A DNA stretch of 6,026 nt, taken from the NCBI GenBank assembly GCA_964346495.1, contig CAYFUW010000098.1, positions 1 through 6,026 of the forward strand, read 5' to 3'. Positions 1 to 6,026 of the stretch are shown in pieces. Position 1 is the stretch's first letter; the number at the start of each line of letters is the position of its first letter. The translations under genes were made by a program, and so were the position numbers. The stretch is from JBGZFC01 sp964346495. Lineage in GTDB: Bacteria > Bacteroidota > Bacteroidia > Bacteroidales > Dysgonomonadaceae. The notes below the pieces were generated by a model. That model was not told the origin of the DNA, made no database searches, and saw only the letters and a program-made list of their open reading frames with translations.

Positions 1-16
1 TCTTTTGTCTAAAGAA

Positions 17-664
17 CTATATTGCTCCTTGTTCAACCAAAACACAAACCCTTTCGGTTAGTCGGTCTTCGCCGTAAGGGTGGTATCTCTTTTTAAGGCT
101 ATTACCGAACAAAGTAGCGAAAGCGTTGTAAAAAATAGCTTTCCCTCTTCCCATAAAGGCATCTACAATATGATAAGAAGAGGAGTTGGTCTCCCTATCT
201 ACCAGCTTCATAAGTAATTGCCCTTGTGAACGGGTAAGTTTTTTCATTTTTGGTGTATAGACCTCTTTCAGGTGACCTTCCATTTTATTTAGGTGCTCTT
301 GACGAGCCTTATCGTTGGGGAGTGTCTCCATATACTCATATGTTTCTACAATAATATTTGCTATCTCTTTAGCGTATGGAAGAGTCTTTTTTACATCGCG
401 AACCAATCTGTTGTAGGCTTTTTTATCTCTATTCGAACGAAAGCGGATGTCGGAGTATTTTATATATTCGTGTAGCCACATGCATGCTACCGTGTCATTT
501 CCTAAAACTACAGCCGGATAAACATTAGGCATAAGGTAAATAGTGGCGGGTCTGTTTTTATTTTCCGATTTATCGTTTGCATAATACAACTCTTCTTGTG
601 CTTCTGCCATAGATGGTAAAAGCACAGTAAGCATGGAAAATATTACAAAAACAGTTCTGTTCAT
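17..664 (-). CDS. DUF4294 family secreted/periplasmic protein of unknown function
   Basis: Complete 215-residue protein ending in TAG. Residues 1-22 form a classical type I signal peptide: Arg3, a hydrophobic core (VFVIFSMLTVLLP), then an AEA/QEE cleavage site after Ala22, so the mature protein should be outside the cytoplasm. There is no lipobox cysteine. From about residue 55 to 205 it matches my memory of DUF4294, a conserved Bacteroidota family without known function. Signature stretches are YNRLVRDVKKTLPYAKEIA (84-102), LTRSQGQLLMKLVDRET (143-159) and a C-terminal YHPYGEDRLTE (194-204). Polar, charged helices dominate and no enzyme motif is evident. Met1 is chosen because starting at Met11 would destroy the signal peptide. 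It is divergent from the acyl-CoA synthetase gene and its downstream neighbour is outside the window. Family assignment is from recalled sequence pattern; function is unknown. Confidence 0.88.
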   Translation of the reverse strand: MNRTVFVIFSMLTVLLPSMAEAQEELYYANDKSENKNRPATIYLMPNVYPAVVLGNDTVACMWLHEYIKYSDIRFRSNRDKKAYNRLVRDVKKTLPYAKEIANIIVETYEYMETLPNDKARQEHLNKMEGHLKEVYTPKMKKLTRSQGQLLMKLVDRETNSSSYHIVDAFMGRGKAIFYNAFATLFGNSLKKRYHPYGEDRLTERVCVLVEQGAI

Positions 665-672
665 ATCTAATG

Positions 673-702
673 CAAAGATAGTGGCATTGTTTTACAACTC
701 AA
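673..702 (-). promoter_or_regulatory. Bacteroidota-type promoter of the DUF4294 gene
   Basis: Read on the minus strand, TATCTTTG (680-673) is a perfect match to the Bacteroidota -7 element TAnnTTTG and is followed by C. A TTG (702-700) lies 19 nt upstream of it, as expected for the -33 element. The predicted transcription start is near 667-669, only a few bases before the ATG at 664, so the mRNA would be nearly leaderless. Seen: both elements and spacing. Inferred: promoter activity and start site. Confidence 0.6.
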
Positions 703-712
703 TGTTGATGCA

Positions 713-728
713 CGTTAAGTGTCGTTAA
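713..728 (-). repeat. TTAACG direct repeat upstream of the DUF4294 promoter
   Basis: On the minus strand the hexamer TTAACG occurs twice (728-723 and 718-713), with 4 nt between copies and a 10-bp repeat period, so both copies face the same side of the helix. Relative to the predicted start of the DUF4294 transcript they lie at about -46 to -61, directly upstream of the -33 element. That is where an activator would bind. No known regulator is assigned. Confidence 0.4.
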
Positions 729-841
729 TTAAATGGCGGATTTATAAATTGTTATGTAAAATTTTCGGAAAGAGAATGTGAAATATGTCGTTTTTTGTCA
801 AAATAACTCCTGCTTTGTGTTTCCAATAAAGAAATAAGAGG

Positions 842-849
842 TATCTTTG
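842..849 (+). promoter_or_regulatory. Predicted -7 promoter element of the acyl-CoA synthetase gene
   Basis: TATCTTTG is a perfect TAnnTTTG match 34 nt before the ATG at 884, giving a short leader of about 28-30 nt. The -33 element is weak: a TTTG exists at 814-817 but the spacing of 24 nt is longer than the usual 19-21. The box is identical to the one driving the divergent DUF4294 gene. Confidence 0.45.
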
Positions 850-883
850 AGTTGAATAATGTACATTTATAAAAGTAATATTT

Positions 884-2686
884 ATGGTATACCATTTGGG
901 AGAAATAATACACAGACAGGCTCAGCGCTATCGCTTCAGAACAGCACTTAAGTATCAGCAATATACCGGAGTTTGGAACGATATGTCCTGGACTGAGTTT
1001 TCTGAAAAGATAATGAAAACAGCTCAGGCAATGGCAGAAATGGGCATAAAACCCGAAGATAATGTTGGTGTCTATTCTCAGAATATGGCAAAATATCTTA
1101 TCACCGATTATGCTGCTTATGCAAATAGAGCAGTAATGGTGCCTATGTATGCTACTTCGTCTCCGGACCAGGTGAGCTATATAGTTAAGGATGCAAAAAT
1201 AAAGGTCATATTTGTTGGTGAGCAGTTTCAGTATAATAATGCCTATAAAGTGCAAACAGAGAGTGATACATTGAAAAAACTCATCGTTTTCAGTAGAGAA
1301 GTTGTGCTAAATCCTGAAGATAAAACTTCTCTCTATTTTGATGATTTTATTACTACAGGCGATAACTCTGAGTCACTTGCATTGGTAAATGCCCAGATGC
1401 GACAACTTAAAGATACAGATTTGGCTACTATTATCTATACATCAGGTACTACAGGTGAGCCTAAAGGAGTTATGCTCACACATGCAAACTACTCGCATGC
1501 TATGAAAATACATGATATCCGATTAACTACCCTCTCGGATAAAGATATATCGATGTGTTTTTTACCGTTGACGCATATTTTTGAAAAAGCATGGACATAT
1601 TATTGCCTTTACAGAGGTGTTACTGTAGCTGTTAATCGTGACCCAAGTGCAATCCAGACAACTCTGAAGCAGATTCGTCCTACATTGATGAGCAATGTTC
1701 CACGTTTTTGGGAGAAAGTATATAGTGGTATTCGTGAAAAAACTGATTCATATACAGGTGTATTGAAATGGCTTTTCAACGACTCTGTCAAAACGGGTCG
1801 TCTTTATAAAATGGAATATTTAAACAAAGGGAAAAGGGCTCCATTAGGATTAAAGTTGAAATTCATGTTGTATCAACAGACTATTTATACACTTATTAAA
1901 AAAGCAGTGGGAATTGAGCGTGGTAATTTTTTCCCTGTGGCAGGTGCACCATTGTCCGATTCTATAAACGAATTTATGCAATCTATTGATATCTGTATTA
2001 CTTATGGTTATGGGCTAACCGAAACTACTGCAACCGTGAGTTGTTTTTTGCGAAAGGGTTATAGGATTGGCACGGTTGGTACAGTGATGCCGACTATCGA
2101 TGTGAAAATTGGAGATGATGGAGAGATTTTAGTTAAGGGTGATACCGTTATGACAGGGTATTACAATAAACCTGAAGCCACAAAAGAGGCTTTCACCGAA
2201 GATGGATATTTCAGAACGGGCGATGCCGGATATCTTACCGATAAAAACGAAATTGTGATGACCGAGCGCATCAAAGATCTGTATAAAACTTCAAACGGTA
2301 AATATATTGCTCCGCAGATGATTGAAGCTCGTATGAGCGGTGATAAATATATCGAGCAGATTGCCGTTATTGGCGATGAACGTAAATTTGTGAGTGCACT
2401 TATCGTTCCAAATTTCGAAGCACTTAAAGTTTATGCCGATGAACATGGAATTGCATACAAATCGAATGAAGATTTGGTAAATTCTCCTGAAATAATCAAT
2501 TTTATTTTCGGACGAGTAGAGTTACTTCAAGCACAGTTTACCAATTATGAGAAGATAAAACGACTCGCTCTATTGCCAAAACCATTCAGTATGGAAGCGG
2601 GTGAGCTGACAAATACATTGAAACTTCGCCGAAAAGTTATTTTAGAGCGATATGCAGATATTATTGAAGGGCTTTATGCTGAATAA
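884..2686 (+). CDS. Long-chain fatty acyl-CoA synthetase (AMP-forming)
   Basis: 600 residues, the usual length for the FadD/ACSL branch of the ANL adenylating enzymes. It converts a fatty acid, ATP and CoA to acyl-CoA, AMP and pyrophosphate through an acyl-adenylate; such enzymes usually act at the inner face of the cytoplasmic membrane. Visible motifs in order: the phosphate-binding loop YTSGTTGEPKG (185-195); LPLTHIFEK (227-235), typical of long-chain synthetases; YGYGLTETT (374-382), the adenine/acyl-AMP motif; YFRTGD (442-447) with the ATP-ribose aspartate; the FACS-type stretch RIKDLYKTSNGKYIAP (462-477); and the C-terminal GELTNTLKLRRK (573-584), whose Lys580 is the candidate adenylation lysine. 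All key motifs are intact. The start is ATG without a Shine-Dalgarno sequence and no better upstream start is seen. It is apparently monocistronic, divergent from the DUF4294 gene and convergent with aspA. Chain-length preference cannot be read from sequence; uptake and activation of exogenous or recycled fatty acids is the likely role. Confidence 0.93.
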   Translation: MVYHLGEIIHRQAQRYRFRTALKYQQYTGVWNDMSWTEFSEKIMKTAQAMAEMGIKPEDNVGVYSQNMAKYLITDYAAYANRAVMVPMYATSSPDQVSYIVKDAKIKVIFVGEQFQYNNAYKVQTESDTLKKLIVFSREVVLNPEDKTSLYFDDFITTGDNSESLALVNAQMRQLKDTDLATIIYTSGTTGEPKGVMLTHANYSHAMKIHDIRLTTLSDKDISMCFLPLTHIFEKAWTYYCLYRGVTVAVNRDPSAIQTTLKQIRPTLMSNVPRFWEKVYSGIREKTDSYTGVLKWLFNDSVKTGRLYKMEYLNKGKRAPLGLKLKFMLYQQTIYTLIKKAVGIERGNFFPVAGAPLSDSINEFMQSIDICITYGYGLTETTATVSCFLRKGYRIGTVGTVMPTIDVKIGDDGEILVKGDTVMTGYYNKPEATKEAFTEDGYFRTGDAGYLTDKNEIVMTERIKDLYKTSNGKYIAPQMIEARMSGDKYIEQIAVIGDERKFVSALIVPNFEALKVYADEHGIAYKSNEDLVNSPEIINFIFGRVELLQAQFTNYEKIKRLALLPKPFSMEAGELTNTLKLRRKVILERYADIIEGLYAE

Positions 2687-2792
2687 AAATAGAATTGGTT
2701 TTTTTAGGATAAAGAACAAAGAAAAAAGAGCAAAAAATAAAGACCTTTTTTAGATGTATTTATCAGTCAAAAGCTAATTTATCGTAGCATTC

Positions 2793-2821
2793 GTAGAGGC
2801 GTCATATTATGACGTCTCTAC
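2793..2821. repeat. REP-like 29-nt palindrome
   Basis: Two 14-nt arms, GTAGAGGCGTCATA (2793-2806) and TATGACGTCTCTAC (2808-2821), surround a single T. They are fully complementary except for one G/T pair (2799/2815), which would be a G-U wobble in plus-strand RNA. The GTAGAGRCG...CGTCTCTAC end sequence resembles short dispersed palindromes common in intergenic DNA of Bacteroidota and other bacteria. It lies between two convergent gene ends, a typical position for such repeats, and could help end transcription of the acyl-CoA synthetase gene although no T-run follows. Only one copy is in the window, so repetitiveness is inferred. Confidence 0.55.
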
Positions 2822-2830
2822 ATTTATAAC

Positions 2831-2867
2831 AAAAAGCCCTGACAAACTTATAATCTTGTCAGGGCTT
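2831..2867 (-). terminator. Intrinsic terminator of aspA
   Basis: A perfect 12-bp stem, AAGCCCTGACAA (2834-2845) paired with TTGTCAGGGCTT (2856-2867), has a 10-nt loop. On the minus strand it is followed directly by a T-run (TTTTTG in plus coordinates 2835-2830), starting 22 nt after the aspA stop codon. On the plus strand it is followed only by TTAATTTATTAT, so it may also slow read-through from the acyl-CoA synthetase gene, for which no cleaner terminator is seen in 2687-2790. Confidence 0.88.
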
Positions 2868-2889
2868 AATTTATTATCAATTAAAAGTA

Positions 2890-4281
2890 TTATTCACCCA
2901 ACATTTTTGCAGGGTCAAGAACTTCTTTCAATTTATCTTCAGGCATCAAACCTTTTTCTAATACGATATCATAAACCGATTTGTTTGTTTCAAGAGCTTC
3001 TTTAGCGATTTCGGTACTTTTCTTGTAACCAATATGCGGGTTTAGAGCTGTAACAATACCGATGCTATCCATAACCATATTCATGCAAGCATCGCGATTG
3101 GCAGTAATACCAACCACACATTTTTCGCGAAGAGTCAGCATTGCTCTTTGCAATAAAGTCATCGATTGTAATACACATTCGCAAATAACAGGCTCCATAA
3201 CGTTAAGTTGTAGTTGAGCTGCTTCAGATGCGATAGTAACAGTTACATCGTTTCCAAAAACTTTGAAACAAGCTTGATTTACCACTTCGGGAATAACAGG
3301 ATTTACTTTACCCGGCATGATTGAAGAACCTGGTTGCATCGGTGGCAGATTTATCTCGTTTAATCCGGCACGTGGTCCTGATGAAAGCAAACGAAGGTCG
3401 TTGCAAATTCTTGACAGTTTTGTTCCTAAACGTTTTAGTGCCGAAGAGTATGTGACGAAATCTCCTGTATCGTTTGTTGCTTCTACCAAGTTTGGAGCTA
3501 CTACGAATGGCTCGTCGGTAAGTGCTGCAAGTTTTTTTGCACACAATTCAGGGAAACCTTTAGGAGCATTTATACAAGTTCCGATAGCTGTACCACCCAT
3601 GTTGATAGCAAGGAACATGTTTGCTGCTTTTTTCAGACGCTCGATTTCTTCTTCCAAAGTAACCGCGTAAGCTTCAAATTCCTGTCCAAGAGTCATTGGA
3701 ACAGCATCTTGCAACTGTGTACGTCCCATTTTAATAACATCTGCAAACTCTTTGCCTTTAGCTCTGAACGCGTCAACCAATAGTTTCAACTCTGCAACTA
3801 AACCTTTGTTCATTTTGATAACGCCAAGTTTTAGTGTGGTTGGATACGCATCGTTTGTCGATTGCGACAGATTGATGTGGTCGTTTGGAGAACAGTGCTG
3901 ATAATCACCTTTTTCGTAACCCATAATTTCAAGAGCACGATTAGCGATAACTTCGTTAGCATTCATGTTTACCGAAGTTCCTGCTCCACCTTGAATCATA
4001 TCAACAGGAAATTGATCTTGCATTTTTCCGCCTGCAATCTCTTCACAAGCTTTGCAAATAGCTGATAAAAGTTTGTCGTCAAACAATCCAAACTCGTGGT
4101 TCGTTTGCGCTGCAGCCCATTTAACGTAAGCAATAGCTTTCACCAATTCGGGATAATCGCTCATGTAAGTTCCCGAGATATGGAAGTTTTCAATTGCTCT
4201 TTGAGTTTGTACTCCGTAATAAGCATTATTGGGTACTTTTTTTTCACCCAACAAATCTGACTCAATTCTAAATTCCTTCAT
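2890..4281 (-). CDS. aspA: Aspartate ammonia-lyase (aspartase)
   Basis: 463 residues, slightly shorter than E. coli AspA (478). Catalyses reversible deamination of L-aspartate to fumarate and ammonia; a cytoplasmic homotetramer in the fumarase/aspartase superfamily. Visible in order: GTSVNMNANE (101-110); SPNDHINLSQSTNDAYPT (131-148), which binds the substrate carboxylates; GRTQLQDAVPMTLGQEF (186-202); and the flexible signature loop GSSIMPGKVNP (318-328) with the candidate catalytic base Ser319 and Lys325. The signature continues VIPEVVNQ and the middle motif reads RTQLQDAVPM. Both are aspartase-type; class II fumarases typically have TQCEA after the loop and RTHLQDATP. ATG start, no Shine-Dalgarno sequence. 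It is divergent from arcA across a 385-nt region and ends at its own terminator, so it is probably monocistronic. Fumarate produced here could feed fumarate reduction to succinate in an anaerobe. A fumarase function is unlikely but cannot be excluded by eye. Confidence 0.95.
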   Translation of the reverse strand: MKEFRIESDLLGEKKVPNNAYYGVQTQRAIENFHISGTYMSDYPELVKAIAYVKWAAAQTNHEFGLFDDKLLSAICKACEEIAGGKMQDQFPVDMIQGGAGTSVNMNANEVIANRALEIMGYEKGDYQHCSPNDHINLSQSTNDAYPTTLKLGVIKMNKGLVAELKLLVDAFRAKGKEFADVIKMGRTQLQDAVPMTLGQEFEAYAVTLEEEIERLKKAANMFLAINMGGTAIGTCINAPKGFPELCAKKLAALTDEPFVVAPNLVEATNDTGDFVTYSSALKRLGTKLSRICNDLRLLSSGPRAGLNEINLPPMQPGSSIMPGKVNPVIPEVVNQACFKVFGNDVTVTIASEAAQLQLNVMEPVICECVLQSMTLLQRAMLTLREKCVVGITANRDACMNMVMDSIGIVTALNPHIGYKKSTEIAKEALETNKSVYDIVLEKGLMPEDKLKEVLDPAKMLGE

Positions 4282-4462
4282 AACAATGTTTTTTATCGAT
4301 TAAATTATAGTAATTATTTGAATTTTCGGTTAGTAATATTTTCTCTATAGAGCTTGTTTTTTGAACAACAAAAACATCTTCGTGCACTCCGCTCCATATT
4401 TTTAAATTCCTTAAAAATTTACAGACAAAAGCGCACTAAAAAAAGATTTTCATCGTATTATG

Positions 4463-4470
4463 CAAAGTAA
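4463..4470 (-). promoter_or_regulatory. Possible -7 promoter element of aspA
   Basis: Minus-strand TTACTTTG followed by C matches TAnnTTTG with one mismatch at the second base. It would give a long leader of about 175 nt before the ATG at 4281. No clean -33 TTG lies at the expected distance. This is the best candidate I could find on that strand, but it is weak. Confidence 0.28.
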
Positions 4471-4492
4471 GCAAAAAAATAGATGCTCACGA

Positions 4493-4521
4493 CTAAAATA
4501 GAGAAAAAAATCTTTATTTAG
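4493..4521. repeat. AT-rich inverted repeat in the aspA/arcA control region
   Basis: CTAAAATAGAGA (4493-4504) pairs with TCTTTATTTAG (4511-4521) through about 11 base pairs, with one bulged A and one G-T pair, around a loop of six A residues. On the plus strand it is followed by TTGTTTTTC. It could be a protein-binding palindrome or a weak hairpin; stability is low because nearly all pairs are A-T. Confidence 0.35.
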
Positions 4522-4621
4522 TTGTTTTTCATTCTTTCTGTGATGTTGCTAAAAGTGGTATTTTTCAACATTTTATTTCTTTTAATATGGAAAAGAGGCA
4601 AAAGAATTATTAATTTCACAC

Positions 4622-4637
4622 TAATTTTGTACATTTG
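4622..4637 (+). promoter_or_regulatory. Tandem -7 promoter elements of arcA
   Basis: Two abutting perfect TAnnTTTG matches, TAATTTTG (4622-4629) and TACATTTG (4630-4637). The second is followed by C, as commonly seen in this element, and lies 29 nt before the ATG at 4667, predicting a leader of roughly 23-25 nt. Neither has a TTG at the -33 distance, so an activator may be needed or start choice may shift by 8 nt. Confidence 0.5.
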
Positions 4638-4666
4638 CAAAAGATATAAATCAACAAAAAATTTTT

Positions 4667-5929
4667 ATGGATAATAATCTTTTAACACTTAATGTGCAAT
4701 CAGAGATAGGTAAACTCGAAGCAGTATTGTTACACTATCCCGGTGCGGAGGTTGAAAATATGACTCCACGCAATGCTCAGCGAGCACTTTATAGCGATAT
4801 TTTGAATTTGTCGATTGCGCAAAGAGAGTACGACCAAATCCACGGTGTCCTTAATAAACTTGCCAAAGTATATAAAATCTCGGACATGTTGGTCAAAGTT
4901 CTTGAAAATGATACTTTCAAAAAATCATTGATAGATGAAATTTGTCTGGCAGAACAGGTTGAGAGCTATAAGGAGTATCTGTTGGACTTGCCTGCAGCTG
5001 AATTGGGTAAATATCTTATTGAGGGTTTGCCAATCCAAAAAAACACATTAACCGACTTCTTGCGTGATGAGTATTACGCTTTGAAACCGTTATATAACTA
5101 CTATTTCACAAGAGATGCAACGGTTACAATAGGCAACAATGCCGTTATTTGTAAAATGGCAAACAGTGTTCGTCTTCGCGAATCACTTATTATGAATGCT
5201 ATTTACAAAAGCAATCTTTTTTTCAACAGCAATCCTTTAAACTTATACAACATTGCCGAAAATGATCCGCAAGTGATGATTGAAGGTGGTGATGTGCTGG
5301 TGGTAAGAGACGATATTTTGTTGATAGGAAATGGTATAAGAACAAGCACACAAGCTATAGATATTCTTGTAGAGCAGCTTTGCGCGAGAGACAAAACTCC
5401 TAAACATGTTATCGTGCAGCAATTACCGCATACTCCCGAGTCGTTTATCCACCTCGATATGGTTTTCACTATGCTCGACAGAGATAAAGCCATGGTTTAC
5501 AAGCCACTTATTTTGGATAATACGCCTTATCAAACTGTTCATATGGAAATTGATAATGGAAAAGTGTCTAAAATATCGTCAGAGCAAAACATCTTATCAG
5601 CTCTGAAAGGTTTGGGTATGGATTTGGAACCTGTGATTTGTGGTGGCGATGCCGACGACTGGGATCAGGAAAGAGAGCAGTGGCACAGTGGTGCTAACTT
5701 CTTTGCTGTTGCTCCGGGTAAGGTGTTGTCTTATGCGAGAAACATCAACACATTAAATGAGTTGAGCAAAAAAGGATTTAGCATTGTACCTGCTGCCGAT
5801 GTTATCAGTGGAAAATATGATGTTGAAGCAGGCGGTAAATGCGTTATCTCTATAGAAGGCTCAGAACTTCCACGAGGTGGAGGCGGTCCACGCTGTATGA
5901 CTATGCCATTGCGTAGGATGGAGGTTTAG
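4667..5929 (+). CDS. arcA: Arginine deiminase
   Basis: 420 residues, a normal length for the family. Hydrolyses L-arginine to L-citrulline and ammonia in the cytoplasm, the first step of the arginine deiminase pathway; guanidino-group-modifying (pentein) fold with a covalent cysteine intermediate. Seen in order: N-terminal SEIGKLEAVLLHYPGAEVEN (12-31), typical of ArcA; FTRD (147-150) with substrate-binding Asp150; EGGDVLV (206-212) with Glu206; HLDMVFTM (262-269) with His262 and Asp264; GGDADDWDQEREQWHSGAN (326-344); and the C-terminal RGGGGPRCMTMPL (403-415) with nucleophile Cys410. The full catalytic set Asp-Glu-His-Asp-Cys is present. The stretch before Cys410 reads RGGGG where many ArcA proteins have RGRGG. 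ATG start with an A/T-rich leader and no Shine-Dalgarno sequence. A terminator follows 47 nt after the stop, so no arcB or arcC is co-transcribed. Citrulline could serve energy generation, acid resistance or nitrogen supply; the context does not decide. Confidence 0.95.
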   Translation: MDNNLLTLNVQSEIGKLEAVLLHYPGAEVENMTPRNAQRALYSDILNLSIAQREYDQIHGVLNKLAKVYKISDMLVKVLENDTFKKSLIDEICLAEQVESYKEYLLDLPAAELGKYLIEGLPIQKNTLTDFLRDEYYALKPLYNYYFTRDATVTIGNNAVICKMANSVRLRESLIMNAIYKSNLFFNSNPLNLYNIAENDPQVMIEGGDVLVVRDDILLIGNGIRTSTQAIDILVEQLCARDKTPKHVIVQQLPHTPESFIHLDMVFTMLDRDKAMVYKPLILDNTPYQTVHMEIDNGKVSKISSEQNILSALKGLGMDLEPVICGGDADDWDQEREQWHSGANFFAVAPGKVLSYARNINTLNELSKKGFSIVPAADVISGKYDVEAGGKCVISIEGSELPRGGGGPRCMTMPLRRMEV

Positions 5930-5975
5930 TTAGAGTCAAGATAAAAGACTTATTATTTTCGATTTACGATTTTAT

Positions 5976-6014
5976 TGGGCATTGTGGTTTGAATCCACAT
6001 TGCCCATATTTTTT
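5976..6014 (+). terminator. Intrinsic terminator of arcA
   Basis: TGGGCATTGTGG (5976-5987) pairs with CCACATTGCCCA (5995-6006) over 12 positions with a single internal T-T mismatch and a 7-nt loop, then TATTTTTT (6007-6014). This is a canonical rho-independent structure 47 nt after the arcA stop, making arcA a single-gene unit on this side. Confidence 0.88.
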
Positions 6015-6026
6015 CACTCCTATCCT

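Larger units (their letters stand above)
4282..4666. other. Divergent aspA/arcA intergenic regulatory region
   Basis: 385 nt of very AT-rich DNA with no credible coding sequence on either strand. It must hold the promoters of both flanking genes. Near the arcA side are two overlapping-range -7 boxes, and further left is a one-mismatch -7 box reading towards aspA. Two AT-rich inverted repeats are visible: ATTTTTAA/TTAAAAAT (4398-4405 and 4411-4418) and a longer hairpin at 4493-4521. I do not see a convincing ARG-box, CRP/FNR-type palindrome, riboswitch or small RNA. Confidence 0.7.

Noticed and set aside
293..475. 60-codon plus-strand open frame opposite the DUF4294 gene
   Set aside because: Hydrophobic-looking but fully antisense to a conserved protein, with no promoter element before it.
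752..1255. 167-codon minus-strand open frame overlapping the start of the acyl-CoA synthetase gene
   Set aside because: It is antisense to a well-supported enzyme, the product is rich in Cys, His, Ile and Tyr with no recognisable motif, and it would cover the divergent promoter.
2697..2756. T-run and A-rich tract after the acyl-CoA synthetase stop as its terminator
   Set aside because: TTTTTTT is present near 2699-2705 but no stable stem precedes it; the later AAAAAA/TTTTTT pairing is too weak to call.
3317..3670. 117-codon plus-strand open frame inside aspA
   Set aside because: It lies opposite the most conserved part of aspA, including the GSSIMPGKVNP loop; the open frame is explained by constraint on the real gene.
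2890..4281. Class II fumarase (fumC) as an alternative identity
   Set aside because: The signature loop continues VIPEVVNQ and the middle motif is RTQLQDAVPM, both aspartase-type and not the TQCEA and RTHLQDATP forms typical of fumarase.
4282..4666. ArgR-type ARG box or CRP/FNR-type palindrome upstream of arcA
   Set aside because: Only isolated half-site-like strings such as TTTGAAT were found; no properly spaced inverted pair is present.
5203..5493. 96-codon minus-strand open frame inside arcA
   Set aside because: Antisense shadow of the catalytic region of arcA, low-complexity Ser/Ile-rich product, no promoter or family resemblance.
1..6026. Mobile elements, CRISPR arrays, tRNA or rRNA genes, defence or phage genes
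   Set aside because: No transposase or integrase motif, no regularly spaced repeats, no cloverleaf-like sequence and no composition break between genes were seen.

Overview
The window looks like ordinary chromosome from a low-GC member of the Bacteroidota, probably of the order Bacteroidales. Three things point there. The 215-residue protein at the left end belongs to DUF4294, a family known essentially from this phylum. Sequences matching the Bacteroidota -7 promoter element TAnnTTTG sit just upstream of three of the four genes. None of the four start codons has a recognisable Shine-Dalgarno sequence; all are preceded by AT-rich leaders, as is usual in this phylum. A genus cannot be named from this sequence.

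Layout, left to right. (1) 17-664, minus strand: a secreted or periplasmic DUF4294 protein of unknown function. (2) 665-883: a divergent intergenic region with face-to-face promoters carrying the identical -7 box TATCTTTG on opposite strands, plus a TTAACG direct repeat spaced by one helical turn. (3) 884-2686, plus strand: an AMP-forming long-chain fatty acyl-CoA synthetase. (4) 2687-2889: a convergent intergenic region with a 29-nt near-perfect palindrome resembling dispersed REP-like repeats and a strong intrinsic terminator for the next gene. (5) 2890-4281, minus strand: aspartate ammonia-lyase (AspA). (6) 4282-4666: a 385-nt AT-rich divergent regulatory region. (7) 4667-5929, plus strand: arginine deiminase (ArcA). 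(8) 5976-6014: the intrinsic terminator of arcA.

All four genes appear to be single-gene transcription units. The divergent pair aspA/arcA is the only clear functional grouping: both enzymes release ammonia from an amino acid. AspA gives fumarate, which anaerobic Bacteroidales can reduce to succinate. ArcA gives citrulline. ArcA is followed at once by a terminator, so the later arginine-deiminase pathway genes (ornithine carbamoyltransferase, carbamate kinase) are not co-transcribed downstream. The acyl-CoA synthetase activates fatty acids and has no evident link to its neighbours.

I see no mobile element, CRISPR array, RNA gene, phage or defence gene and no evidence of a new multi-gene system. 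The items most worth a second look are small non-coding ones: the REP-like palindrome, the TTAACG direct repeat in front of a nearly leaderless DUF4294 promoter, and the shared aspA/arcA control region.
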